DNA of 8,717 bases from Bin125 sp026705025 (GCA_026705025.1 JAPPBN010000043.1:1-8717); one strand, 5' to 3'. Shown: positions 1 to 5,817, counted from the first letter of the stretch. Made by a program: numbers and translations. Notes: generated by a model from the letters alone, not told the origin.

Positions 1-608
1 TACTCGCTCGCGCCGGCGGCTGCGAGTTCAGCTTCGACGTCGGCCGGCTCGGATGGCTCTGGCGCCGGTTCGTCGGGGAGTCGACCTGCGAGGCGCAGCC
101 GCTCGCGTCGGACCTGAACCGGGTCGCGAAGCTCCGTCAATGCTCGCCGGGTCGCCTGAACGACATTGACGACGTTGTTGGAGCCCAATGACTTGGAGAG
201 CACGTTGCGCAGCCCGACCGCCTCGAGCACAGCGCGCACGCCACCTCCGGCAATGACGCCAGTCCCCGGTGCGGCTGGTTTGAGCAACACCTTTGAGGCG
301 CAGAACTGCGCCGTGATTGGATGCGGGATGGTGCCGTTGCGAATCGGGACAGTGATCATGTCTCGACGCGCGATGGTCGAGCCCTTGCGGATCGCGTCGG
401 GCACCTCGTTGGCGCGACCGATGCCGATGCCGACCCGACCGTTGCCATCGCCGACCACGACGACCGAGGTGAAGGAGAATCGTCGGCCGCCTTTGACCAC
501 CTTGGCGACGCGCGATACCGAGACGACCTTCTCGATGATGTCGTCCTGGGGTTCGTCGCGGTCGCGACGGCGCCCTCGCCCGCGTCCACCGTCTCGTTGT
601 TGAACCAT
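1..608 (-). CDS. rpsE: 30S ribosomal protein S5 (3' end at window edge)
   Basis: S5 of the small subunit helps decoding accuracy and lies at the mRNA entry side with S3 and S4. I translated it directly from the minus strand. ATG at 608 follows a GGAG/AGGAG-rich stretch ending 6 bases upstream. The N-terminal S5 domain has the KVVKGGRRFSF segment (about residues 36-46) and VVGDGNGRVGIGIGRANEVP (51-70). The C-terminal domain includes GTGVIAGGGVRAVLEAVGLRNVLSKS (115-140). The KGGRR loop, where spectinomycin-resistance changes arise in other bacteria, looks wild type. There are 202 complete codons, and the last two bases in the window read TA on this strand, so the next codon is a TAA/TAG stop or a Tyr. 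S5 is usually about 165-175 residues; the extra part is an acidic, Pro/Ala-rich tail (about 178-202). The gap to rplR is 38 bases. Identity is certain; only the exact end is open. Confidence 0.97.
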   Translation of the reverse strand, partial: MVQQRDGGRGRGRRRDRDEPQDDIIEKVVSVSRVAKVVKGGRRFSFTSVVVVGDGNGRVGIGIGRANEVPDAIRKGSTIARRDMITVPIRNGTIPHPITAQFCASKVLLKPAAPGTGVIAGGGVRAVLEAVGLRNVLSKSLGSNNVVNVVQATRRALTELRDPVQVRRERLRLAGRLPDEPAPEPSEPADVEAELAAAGASE

Positions 609-646
609 CTGCAGCTCCTGCTCCCGATCGAGCGTTGGCGTCGTCC

Positions 647-1030
647 TTAGAAGACCAAACCGCCCGCGCGTGCGGCCTCAGCCAGCGCGCGAACGCGTCC
701 GTGATAGAGATACCCAGCCCGATCGAAGACGACGGTCGAAATGCCAGCATCCTGGGCGGTTTGCGCCAGCTGGCGACCAACTGCTCGCGCGCTGGCCTGT
801 TTGCCCGAACCATCGTCGTCCGTGACGGCGGCGGCGGTTGAGCCGAGGTCGGAGGCGCTGATCAGCGTGATGCCTGAGTCGTCGTCGATGATTTGCCCAT
901 AGATATGCCGGGCTGAGCGGTACACGCAGAGCCGGGGACGCTGCGCGGTCCCGCGCACCCGCTTGCGCACTCGCAGATGTCGACGCTTACGCGCGGCCCT
1001 GTTTGTGCGCCGCTTGCTGCGAACCGTCAT
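647..1030 (-). CDS. rplR: 50S ribosomal protein L18
   Basis: L18 binds 5S rRNA together with L5 and anchors it in the central protuberance of the large subunit. The 127-residue product has the very basic N-terminus typical of the family (RSKRRTNRAARKRRHLRVRKR, residues 4-24), then RPRLCVYRSARHIYGQIIDD (31-50). It closes with the family C-terminus, VVFDRAGYLYHGRVRALAEAAR (100-121). An upstream in-frame ATG would add 26 residues that resemble no L18 and would overlap the rplF stop region. I chose the ATG at 1030 because it has a GGAG-type binding site about 8 bases upstream and gives the normal family length. It sits 38 bases after rplF and 38 before rpsE, the standard spc order. Confidence 0.97.
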   Translation of the reverse strand: MTVRSKRRTNRAARKRRHLRVRKRVRGTAQRPRLCVYRSARHIYGQIIDDDSGITLISASDLGSTAAAVTDDDGSGKQASARAVGRQLAQTAQDAGISTVVFDRAGYLYHGRVRALAEAARAGGLVF

Positions 1031-1068
1031 CTCATCTTCTCCACATCGTCCTGCGCCGGGATCGGGGG

Positions 1069-1605
1069 TTAGCCGATGGCGCTCTTGCCCTGCTTGCGGC
1101 GGACCCACTCGCCTCGATAGCGAATGCCTTTACCCTTGTACGGCTCGGGCGGGCGGACCGCTCGAATTTCGGCGGCCTGCTGACCGACGACCTGTTTGTT
1201 TGCCCCGCGCACGTGGACCAGTTGACCCTCGACGGTGAACTCGATCCCGTCGGGCGGGTCCTTGCGCACCAAATGCGAGTAGCCGACGCGCAGGACCAGG
1301 GTCTTGCCGTCCATCTCGGCGCGGTAGCCGGTTCCCTGGATCTCCAGGGTCTTCGACCAACCATCGGTGACGCCGGTCACCATGTTCTGGATCAGCGCGC
1401 GCACCAAGCCGTGATGCGAGCGGTGTTCGCGGCGATCGCTGGGTCGGGTGACGATGACTTCGTTCTCACCCAGGGAGATGTGCAAGTCGCGGTGGACGTG
1501 CTGGTCCAACTCTCCACGCGGGCCCTTGACTGAGACATGTCCCGGTTCGATGGTGACATCGACGCCAGCCGGCACCGGCACGGGCAGACGGCCTACTCGA
1601 CTCAT
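1069..1605 (-). CDS. rplF: 50S ribosomal protein L6
   Basis: L6 lies at the base of the L7/L12 stalk, near the sarcin-ricin loop and the factor-binding site. The protein has 178 residues, the usual length. It starts MSRVGRLPVPVPAGVDV and shows the two repeated L6 folds, about residues 1-82 and 83-170. Family hallmarks are the SVKGPRGEL segment (25-33), LEIQGTGYRAEMDGKTLVLRVGYSH (87-111) and the C-terminal signature PEPYKGKGIRY (153-163). A GGGAG binding site lies just before the ATG at 1605. The gap to rpsH is 31 bases. No internal damage or unusual composition is seen. Confidence 0.98.
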   Translation of the reverse strand: MSRVGRLPVPVPAGVDVTIEPGHVSVKGPRGELDQHVHRDLHISLGENEVIVTRPSDRREHRSHHGLVRALIQNMVTGVTDGWSKTLEIQGTGYRAEMDGKTLVLRVGYSHLVRKDPPDGIEFTVEGQLVHVRGANKQVVGQQAAEIRAVRPPEPYKGKGIRYRGEWVRRKQGKSAIG

Positions 1606-1636
1606 CGTCCCGCTCCCATCCTGTTCTTGTGGCTCG

Positions 1637-2041
1637 TTACCAAACGAAGCACAGTACTTCTCCGCCCACGTTCTCGCGCCGCGCCTGCGCGCCGGTCATG
1701 ACACCTCGCGGGGTCGTGAGGATGGCCACGCCGAGACCGCCGTACGGTCGCGGAATCTCACGCTTCTGTACGTACACCCGCAATCCGGGACGAGAGACAC
1801 GCTTCAGCCCGGTCACGACCGGTGTCCCTTCATCGTCGTAGAGCAACTCGACATCGATGTCTCGACCGGCGCGGCCGGCTCGATCTCTGACTTCAAACGA
1901 ACGAATGAATCCTTCTTCGGCCAACACGTTGGCGATTGAGATCTTCATGTTCGAGGCCGGGATCTCCACCCGCGGGTGTCCGGCGTGGATGGCGTTGCGA
2001 ATGCGTGTCAGCATGTCGGCAACGGGGTCAGTCACTGGCAT
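1637..2041 (-). CDS. rpsH: 30S ribosomal protein S8
   Basis: S8 is a primary 16S rRNA binder in the central domain; in Escherichia coli it also represses spc-operon translation by binding its own mRNA. The product has 134 residues and the expected start, TDPVADMLTRIRNAI (4-18), followed by VEIPASNMKISIANVLAEEGFI (25-46). The C-terminal rRNA-binding signature runs from GGLGVAILTT (101-110) to VGGEVLCFVW (125-134). The conserved Ser-Thr-Ser loop is replaced by Thr-Thr-Pro here (109-111). The ATG at 2041 has an AGGAA element about 7 bases upstream. The preceding gene is rplE, 47 bases away; the rpsN gene normally found between them is missing. Whether S8 autoregulation operates here cannot be judged by eye. 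Confidence 0.98.
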   Translation of the reverse strand: MPVTDPVADMLTRIRNAIHAGHPRVEIPASNMKISIANVLAEEGFIRSFEVRDRAGRAGRDIDVELLYDDEGTPVVTGLKRVSRPGLRVYVQKREIPRPYGGLGVAILTTPRGVMTGAQARRENVGGEVLCFVW

Positions 2042-2088
2042 TGCGATTCCTGCCTGCTCGCACAGTTCCTGCTATTCATTGCGGTCTC
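2042..2088 (-). other. rplE-rpsH spacer lacking rpsN
   Basis: This 47-base spacer is the longest non-coding stretch in the window and sits where rpsN (S14, about 61 codons or more) is found in most spc operons. It is too short for any S14. On the minus strand it holds two GCAGGAA copies 22 bases apart; the second is well placed as the rpsH ribosome binding site. An ATG at 2079 opens a 15-codon reading frame that runs into the rpsH start (stop at 2032). Its peptide, MNSRNCASRQESQCQ, resembles nothing I recognise. I see no hairpin or promoter. Confidence 0.6.
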
Positions 2089-2664
2089 TCACTGGTTTCG
2101 CTCGAAGGGGAAGCCGAGCAGTTCAAGCAGCCGCCGGCCCTCGGCGTCGGTGCGGGCGGTGGTGATGATGTTGACCTGCAGTCCACGCACCTTGTCGACG
2201 CTGCCGTAGTCGATCTCGGGATAGACAATCTGCTCACGAATGCCCAGCGAGTAGTTGCCGCGACCGTCGAAGGCCGTGCGTGAGACACCCTGGAAGTCGC
2301 GGATACGCGGCAGCGCTGCGTTGATGGTGCGGTCGAGAAACTCCCACATGCGCGCCCCTCGCAGCGTGCAGGACACGCCGACGTTGTTGCCTTCTCGCAA
2401 CTTGAAGTTGGCGATCGATTTCTTCGCCTTGTTGACGACCGGCTTCTGACCGCAGATGGTGGTCATGTCGGCGACGCAGTTCTCGAGGATGGCCGCGCCT
2501 CCTGGACCCAAAGATTCGCCCACACCGGAGTTGACGACGACCTTGACCACTCGCGGCACCTGCATCACGTTCTCGAAGCTGAATTCCTCGAATAGCCGAG
2601 GAGCGATCTCGTCGTTGAAGCGCTGCTTCAGGCGCGGAGCCGACGCCGTACCGTTCGTTGTCAT
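2089..2664 (-). CDS. rplE: 50S ribosomal protein L5
   Basis: L5 binds 5S rRNA with L18 and contacts the P-site tRNA from the central protuberance. From the ATG at 2664 the product has 191 residues, slightly longer than the usual 179-187. Family motifs are VPRVVKVVVNSGVGES (36-51), GQKPVVNKAKKSIANFKLREG (72-92), LRGARMWEFLDR (101-112), FDGRGNYSLGIREQIVYPEI (132-151) and the C-terminus GFPFERNQ (184-191). A further in-frame start 7 codons upstream exists, but the chosen ATG forms a TGATG junction with the rplX stop, a typical translational-coupling site, and yields the simplest family start. It is followed by the spacer in which rpsN would be expected. Confidence 0.98.
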   Translation of the reverse strand: MTTNGTASAPRLKQRFNDEIAPRLFEEFSFENVMQVPRVVKVVVNSGVGESLGPGGAAILENCVADMTTICGQKPVVNKAKKSIANFKLREGNNVGVSCTLRGARMWEFLDRTINAALPRIRDFQGVSRTAFDGRGNYSLGIREQIVYPEIDYGSVDKVRGLQVNIITTARTDAEGRRLLELLGFPFERNQ

Positions 2665-2978
2665 CAGTCGATATCCCCATCGCACTTACGGCAAACGCGG
2701 GTCTTGACGCCATCGGCGCGGACGCGGAAGCTCACCCGCGAGGGGAGGTCGCAAACAGGGCAAACGACACTTACGTTGGACTCATGCAACGCTGCTTCGC
2801 GCTCGATGATCCCGGCAGGCGCTCCCATCTGGGTCGGTTGCATGTGGCGTTTGACCATGTTGACGCCGGTCACGATCAGGCGGTTGTTCTTGGGGAACAC
2901 CTGACGGACTTGGCCACGACGTCCGCGATCCTTGCCGGCGCGGACCTGGACCAGATCGTCTCGTTGGACGCGTCGCAT
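2664..2978 (-). CDS. rplX: 50S ribosomal protein L24 (Cys4 type)
   Basis: L24 is an assembly-initiator protein binding 23S rRNA near the exit tunnel. The 104-residue product carries a KOW motif in VRAGKDRGRRGQVRQVFPKNN (12-32), then VTGVNMVKRHMQPTQ (36-50). The C-terminal part has two CxxC pairs, Cys73/Cys76 (CPVC) and Cys96/Cys99 (CRKC), a probable zinc ribbon found in many L24 proteins but absent from others such as that of E. coli. The ATG at 2978 directly follows the rplN TAG with no gap, and a near-perfect binding site lies inside the last rplN codons. The stop overlaps the rplE start by one base. Confidence 0.98.
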   Translation of the reverse strand: MRRVQRDDLVQVRAGKDRGRRGQVRQVFPKNNRLIVTGVNMVKRHMQPTQMGAPAGIIEREAALHESNVSVVCPVCDLPSRVSFRVRADGVKTRVCRKCDGDID

Positions 2979-3350
2979 CTAGACCACCTCCGGGGCGAGC
3001 GAAACGATGCGCATGAAGTCGCGCTCCCGCAGCTCGCGGGCGACCGGCCCGAGGATTCGGGTACCGGTCGGATTCTGACCGTCGGCGGCCAGAATGACCG
3101 CCGCGTTGTCGTCGAAGCGGATGTACGAGCCGTCGACCCGCCTATATTGCTTGGCCACGCGCACGATGACGGCTCGCACGACCTGACCGGCGCGGATCTC
3201 GCGGCCCGGGTCGGCCTGTTTGACGGTCGCCACAATGGTGTCGCCGACTGACGCATAGCGCCGCTTGGTGCCACCGAGCACGCGAATGCACTTGATCACT
3301 CGGGCGCCGGAATTGTCGGCGACGCGCAGCGACGATTCCTGCTGGATCAC
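2979..3350 (-). CDS. rplN: 50S ribosomal protein L14
   Basis: L14 sits on the subunit interface of the large subunit, contacting 16S rRNA and L19. The 123-residue protein matches the family length (about 122). It shows the family start QQESSLRVADNSGARVI (3-19), VLGGTKRRYASVGDTIVATVKQA (24-46), the L14 signature segment from RAVIVR (59-64) to AVIL (85-88), and GTRILGPVARELRERDFMRI (96-115). The start codon is GTG at 3350, overlapping the rpsQ stop as GTGA (4 bases), with GAGG 8 bases upstream. The final residues, EVV, are encoded by codons that double as the rplX ribosome binding site. Confidence 0.98.
   Translation of the reverse strand: MIQQESSLRVADNSGARVIKCIRVLGGTKRRYASVGDTIVATVKQADPGREIRAGQVVRAVIVRVAKQYRRVDGSYIRFDDNAAVILAADGQNPTGTRILGPVARELRERDFMRIVSLAPEVV
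2984..2991 (-). promoter_or_regulatory. Ribosome binding site of rplX inside rplN
   Basis: The minus strand reads GGAGGTGG, then TCTAG, then ATG, a near-consensus Shine-Dalgarno element 5 bases before the rplX start. It lies wholly inside the last sense codons of rplN (Pro-Glu-Val-Val), so initiation at rplX depends on sequence that also encodes the L14 C-terminus. It is the strongest binding site by eye in the window and supports the ATG at 2978. Confidence 0.85.
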
Positions 3351-3688
3351 TCGGAATCCTCGCTATCCGCCGCAGCGTCTGCGACATCGTCGGCCGCCTG
3401 TTCGAGCGAAGGAGCGCCAATCTCCTGTGGTTGAATCTCGGCCACGACCCGGCGTTCGAGAACCTCGACCACGCGCCAAGACTTGCGCTTCGACAGCGGG
3501 CGGCATTCCTCGATCAATACCGAGTCGCCGATCTTGCAGTCGTTACCTTCATCGTGTGCCAGGTAGCGCTTGCGACGGCGCATGATTTTCTTGTAGAGCG
3601 GGTGACGCACCGTGCGCTCGACACGCACCGACACGGTCTTGTGGCGCGCATCTGCGACGGCGACCCCGACACGTCGTTTGCGGGCCAT
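3347..3688 (-). CDS. rpsQ: 30S ribosomal protein S17 with acidic C-terminal tail
   Basis: S17 is a primary 16S rRNA binder in the 5' domain, needed early in small-subunit assembly. The OB-fold core shows KTVSVRVERTVRHPLYKKI (17-35), RRKRYLAHDEGNDCKIGDSV (38-57) and the S17 signature IGDSVLIEECRPLSKRKSW (53-71). S17 is usually about 84-90 residues, but this one has 113. The extra part from about residue 84 has ten acidic residues in 30 and no basic ones (ending DDVADAAADSEDSE), in contrast to the basic core. The start at 3688 is three bases after the rpmC stop, and the stop overlaps the rplN GTG by 4 bases. Identity is certain; the role of the tail is unknown. Confidence 0.97.
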   Translation of the reverse strand: MARKRRVGVAVADARHKTVSVRVERTVRHPLYKKIMRRRKRYLAHDEGNDCKIGDSVLIEECRPLSKRKSWRVVEVLERRVVAEIQPQEIGAPSLEQAADDVADAAADSEDSE

Positions 3689-3691
3689 TGG

Positions 3692-4012
3692 CTACTCTTC
3701 CTCGCTCGCCGCGTCGTCGGGTTGCTCGACGGACTCGGCTGGTTCTTCAAGCTCGTCGACTTCCTGGACATCGGCGACGCGGGCCAGCGGTTCGATCGGC
3801 ATGCCCGCCGCTTCGGCCAGATGGCGCTCGCGCAGGATGGTGCGCAGCCGCGCGACCTGGCGCCTCGCCTGTCGCATGGCCATTGGGTTCTGCAGTTGTC
3901 GGGTACCGCGTTGGAACTGCAGGTTGAAGACCTCACGGTAGGCTTCGTTAATCGCTTCGCCCAGTTCGCTGTCGGTCATGGATCGGGCTTCGTCGGCCAG
4001 TGCATTGGGCAT
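3692..4012 (-). CDS. rpmC: 50S ribosomal protein L29 with acidic C-terminal tail
   Basis: L29 lies beside L23 at the polypeptide exit, near where trigger factor and the signal recognition particle dock. The family core is residues 1-66: ARSMTDSELGEAINEAYREVFNLQFQ (9-34), then GTRQLQNPMAMRQARRQVARLRTILRER (36-63). L29 is usually 60-70 residues, but this one has 106. Residues 81-106 hold 13 Asp/Glu and no Lys/Arg, ending SEEE. The frame is open from start to stop and its stop is correctly spaced to the next gene, so the tail looks genuine rather than a frameshift artefact. The ATG at 4012 lies two bases after the rplP stop with GAGGTGG upstream. Confidence 0.96.
   Translation of the reverse strand: MPNALADEARSMTDSELGEAINEAYREVFNLQFQRGTRQLQNPMAMRQARRQVARLRTILRERHLAEAAGMPIEPLARVADVQEVDELEEPAESVEQPDDAASEEE
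3695..3703 (-). promoter_or_regulatory. Ribosome binding site of rpsQ inside rpmC
   Basis: The minus strand reads GAGGAAGAG, the last three Glu codons of rpmC, followed by TAG, CCA and the rpsQ ATG. The GAGG core lies at useful spacing from the start. The acidic end of L29 therefore encodes the binding site for S17, which may partly explain why the tail ends in a Glu run. Confidence 0.7.
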
Positions 4013-4014
4013 GG

Positions 4015-4434
4015 TCAGACCACCTCAGCCTCTCGCACGACGACACGCGTACGCACCGGCAGCTTGTGGCTGGCACGTCGCAACGCCTCCCGAGCATCCG
4101 CTTCGGGCACTCCGGCGAGTTCAAACAGCACGCGCCCGGGCTTGACCACGGCGACCCACTTCTCGGGGGCACCCTTACCCTTGCCCATCCGAGTTTCGGC
4201 CGGCTTCTGGGTGACCGACTTATCCGGGAACACGCGAATCCACACCTTGCCGCCGCGCTTGACGTAGTGCGTAATCGCGCGGCGAGCGGCCTCGATCTGG
4301 CGTCCATCCACCCATGCAGCGTCGAGGGATTGGAGTCCGATCTCGCCGAATGCAACAGAGTTTCCCGACTGCGCCATACCGCGGCGTCGGCCGCGGTGAT
4401 GCTTGCGCCACTTGACTCGTCTGGGCTGCAGCAT
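4015..4434 (-). CDS. rplP: 50S ribosomal protein L16
   Basis: L16 binds 23S rRNA near the A-site and the peptidyl transferase centre and organises tRNA accommodation. The 139-residue product shows MLQPRRVKWRKHHRGR (1-16), GLQSLDAAWVDGRQIEAARRAI (33-54), RGGKVWIRVFPDKSVTQKPAE (60-80), the signature TRMGKGKGAPEKWVAVVKPGR (81-101) and FELAGVPEADAREALRRASHKLP (104-126). Arg82 in RMGKGKG corresponds to the arginine that is hydroxylated in E. coli L16. The start codon overlaps the rpsC stop by one base (TGATG). The C-terminus AEVV contains the ribosome binding site for rpmC. Confidence 0.98.
   Translation of the reverse strand: MLQPRRVKWRKHHRGRRRGMAQSGNSVAFGEIGLQSLDAAWVDGRQIEAARRAITHYVKRGGKVWIRVFPDKSVTQKPAETRMGKGKGAPEKWVAVVKPGRVLFELAGVPEADAREALRRASHKLPVRTRVVVREAEVV
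4020..4026 (-). promoter_or_regulatory. Ribosome binding site of rpmC inside rplP
   Basis: GAGGTGG on the minus strand, within the final Glu-Val-Val codons of rplP, is followed by TC, TGA, CC and the rpmC ATG. The arrangement closely mirrors the rplN-rplX junction, where Glu-Val-Val codons also form the binding site. Confidence 0.75.
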
Positions 4435-5144
4435 CAGCGGCCTCCCCGCCTGGCGGCAGCGGCCGGTTCGATCGCTTGCGCTGGACCGCCTGAAGTCTCG
4501 GTTTCCGCCTCGAAGGGCAGAATCTCGCCCTTGTAGATCCAGACCTTGACGCCGATCCGACCAAACACCGTCTTCGCTTCAGCGAAGCCGTAGTCGATGT
4601 CCGCTCGCAAGGTGTGCAATGGGACTCGTCCGGACATTTCCTGGGCCTTGCGCGACATTTCGGCGCCGCCCAAGCGACCGGAAATGATGATCTTGGCGCC
4701 TTCGGCTCCGCGCTGCATCGTGCGCTGAACTGCCTGTTTGATCGCGCGGCGGAAGGCGATTCGCCGTTCCATCTGCTCGGCCACGTTGCGCGCCACCAGC
4801 TGAGCATCCAGCTCTGGCACCCGAATCTCGGAAACGTCGACACGCAGCCGAATCGGCCGGGAAATCAGCGTCTCAAGGTCGCGACGCAACTCCTCGACGT
4901 TCTGTCCGCCTCTGCCGATCACGATGCCTGGCTTGGCTGTGTGCAGCTTGACACCGAGTTGGTTCGCGTTGCGCTCGATGTCGATGCGCGAGATCATCGC
5001 TTCGCTCATGCGGTCGTTGATGAAGTCCCGGATTTTGCGATCCTCGGCCAGCAACTCGGCGTATTGCTTGTCGGAGTACCACTGTGAGCGCCATTCGTAG
5101 ATGGTGCCGATACGGAAGCTGGTCGGGTGTACTTTCTGGCCCAT
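4434..5144 (-). CDS. rpsC: 30S ribosomal protein S3
   Basis: S3 lines the mRNA entry channel and contributes to mRNA unwinding. The 236-residue product starts MGQKVHPTSFRIGTIYEWRSQWY (1-23), as in most S3 proteins. A type II KH domain follows, with the GxxG loop at residues 77-80 within KPGIVIGRGGQNVEEL (71-86). The C-terminal domain has VAEQMERRIAFRRAIKQAVQRTM (121-143), GAKIIISGRLGGAEMSRKAQ (149-168), PLHTLRADIDYGFAEAKTVFG (175-195) and IGVKVWIYKGEI (197-208). A short low-complexity tail ends ARRGGR. It starts 24 bases after rplV, with GGAGG upstream in that spacer, and opens a seven-gene run down to rplE with almost no spacers. Confidence 0.98.
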   Translation of the reverse strand: MGQKVHPTSFRIGTIYEWRSQWYSDKQYAELLAEDRKIRDFINDRMSEAMISRIDIERNANQLGVKLHTAKPGIVIGRGGQNVEELRRDLETLISRPIRLRVDVSEIRVPELDAQLVARNVAEQMERRIAFRRAIKQAVQRTMQRGAEGAKIIISGRLGGAEMSRKAQEMSGRVPLHTLRADIDYGFAEAKTVFGRIGVKVWIYKGEILPFEAETETSGGPAQAIEPAAAARRGGR

Positions 5145-5168
5145 AGCTCTGTCCCGTCCTCCGTGTCC

Positions 5169-5510
5169 CTACTCGTCATTGCCGTCGGACACGACGACGG
5201 TGATGTGCGCGGTCCGTTTCAGAATTCGACCGACCCGGCCGCGCGCCTTGGCCCTGAAGCGACGCAGCGTGCGTCCGTCGCCGGCGTGGATCTCCCGGAT
5301 GTGAAGGTCGCGGGCATCGAGTCCGTAGTTGTTCTCCGCATTGGCCACAGCGGAATCAAGCACTTTGGCCACGTCGCGGGCGATTGGCTTGGGCGTGAAC
5401 CGAAGTTGCAGCCGAGCCTCCTCGACCGGCATCCCACGAAGACCCTGCATCACGAGGCGGACCTTGCGCGGCGAGGTGCGAACGAACTTGGCGCTGGCCT
5501 GAACTTGCAT
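5169..5510 (-). CDS. rplV: 50S ribosomal protein L22
   Basis: L22 reaches into the exit tunnel with a long beta-hairpin next to L4 and is a known site of macrolide-resistance changes in other bacteria. The product is 113 residues from the ATG at 5510. It shows KFVRTSPRKVRLVMQGLRGM (8-27), PIARDVAKVLDSAVANAENN (42-61) and the hairpin plus signature region GDGRTLRRFRAKARGRVGRI (77-96) with KRTAHITVVVSD (98-109). The open frame extends far upstream, but that part is rpsS read in another frame. The chosen ATG overlaps the rpsS stop as TGATG and matches the family start. The hairpin looks normal. Confidence 0.98.
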   Translation of the reverse strand: MQVQASAKFVRTSPRKVRLVMQGLRGMPVEEARLQLRFTPKPIARDVAKVLDSAVANAENNYGLDARDLHIREIHAGDGRTLRRFRAKARGRVGRILKRTAHITVVVSDGNDE

Positions 5511-5794
5511 CAACTCACCCGCGTTCCGCGATCGGAGCGGCCGATGTGGCCGCGGAATGTACGCGTTGGCGCGAATTCGCCCAGTTTGTGCCCAACCATG
5601 TTTTCCGTGACGAACACCGGCACGTGTCGACGCCCGTCGTGAACTGCAATAGTCAAACCGACCATCTCGGGCACGATCGTCGATGGGCGGGCCCAGGTCT
5701 GGATCACGGTACGCGCGCCTGAGGCGCGCACACGCTGCACCTTCTGCATCAGCTTGTGGTCCACGTACGGACCTTTTTTCGTTGAACGTGACAT
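5510..5794 (-). CDS. rpsS: 30S ribosomal protein S19
   Basis: S19 sits in the head of the small subunit, pairs with S13 and contacts the large subunit through intersubunit bridges. The 94-residue product is of normal length and has the family start MSRSTKKGPYVDHKL (1-15), then WARPSTIVPEMVGLTIAVHDGRRHVPV (34-60) and the signature VTENMVGHKLGEFAPTRTFRGH (62-83). The ATG at 5794 has GAGG 9 bases upstream, inside the 23-base spacer after rplB. It is coupled to rplV by a one-base overlap. Confidence 0.98.
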   Translation of the reverse strand: MSRSTKKGPYVDHKLMQKVQRVRASGARTVIQTWARPSTIVPEMVGLTIAVHDGRRHVPVFVTENMVGHKLGEFAPTRTFRGHIGRSDRGTRVS

Positions 5795-5817
5795 CGCGCG
5801 GAACCTCGATCTCTGCC

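Noticed and set aside
28..813. A 261-codon minus-strand open frame
   Set aside because: It runs in another frame through rplR and rpsE; the correct S5 frame starts at 608 and reaches the window edge without a stop.
1031..1108. 26-residue N-terminal extension of rplR
   Set aside because: It overlaps the end of rplF and is unlike L18; the ATG at 1030 has a good binding site and normal family length.
2042..2088. The two GCAGGAA copies as a deletion scar of rpsN
   Set aside because: Recombination between short direct repeats would leave one copy, not two; they are more simply purine-rich binding-site sequence.
3431..4267. A 278-codon plus-strand open frame
   Set aside because: It lies antisense to rpsQ, rpmC and rplP, which are unmistakable. 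Its length follows from high GC and codon bias of the true strand; no family motif seen.
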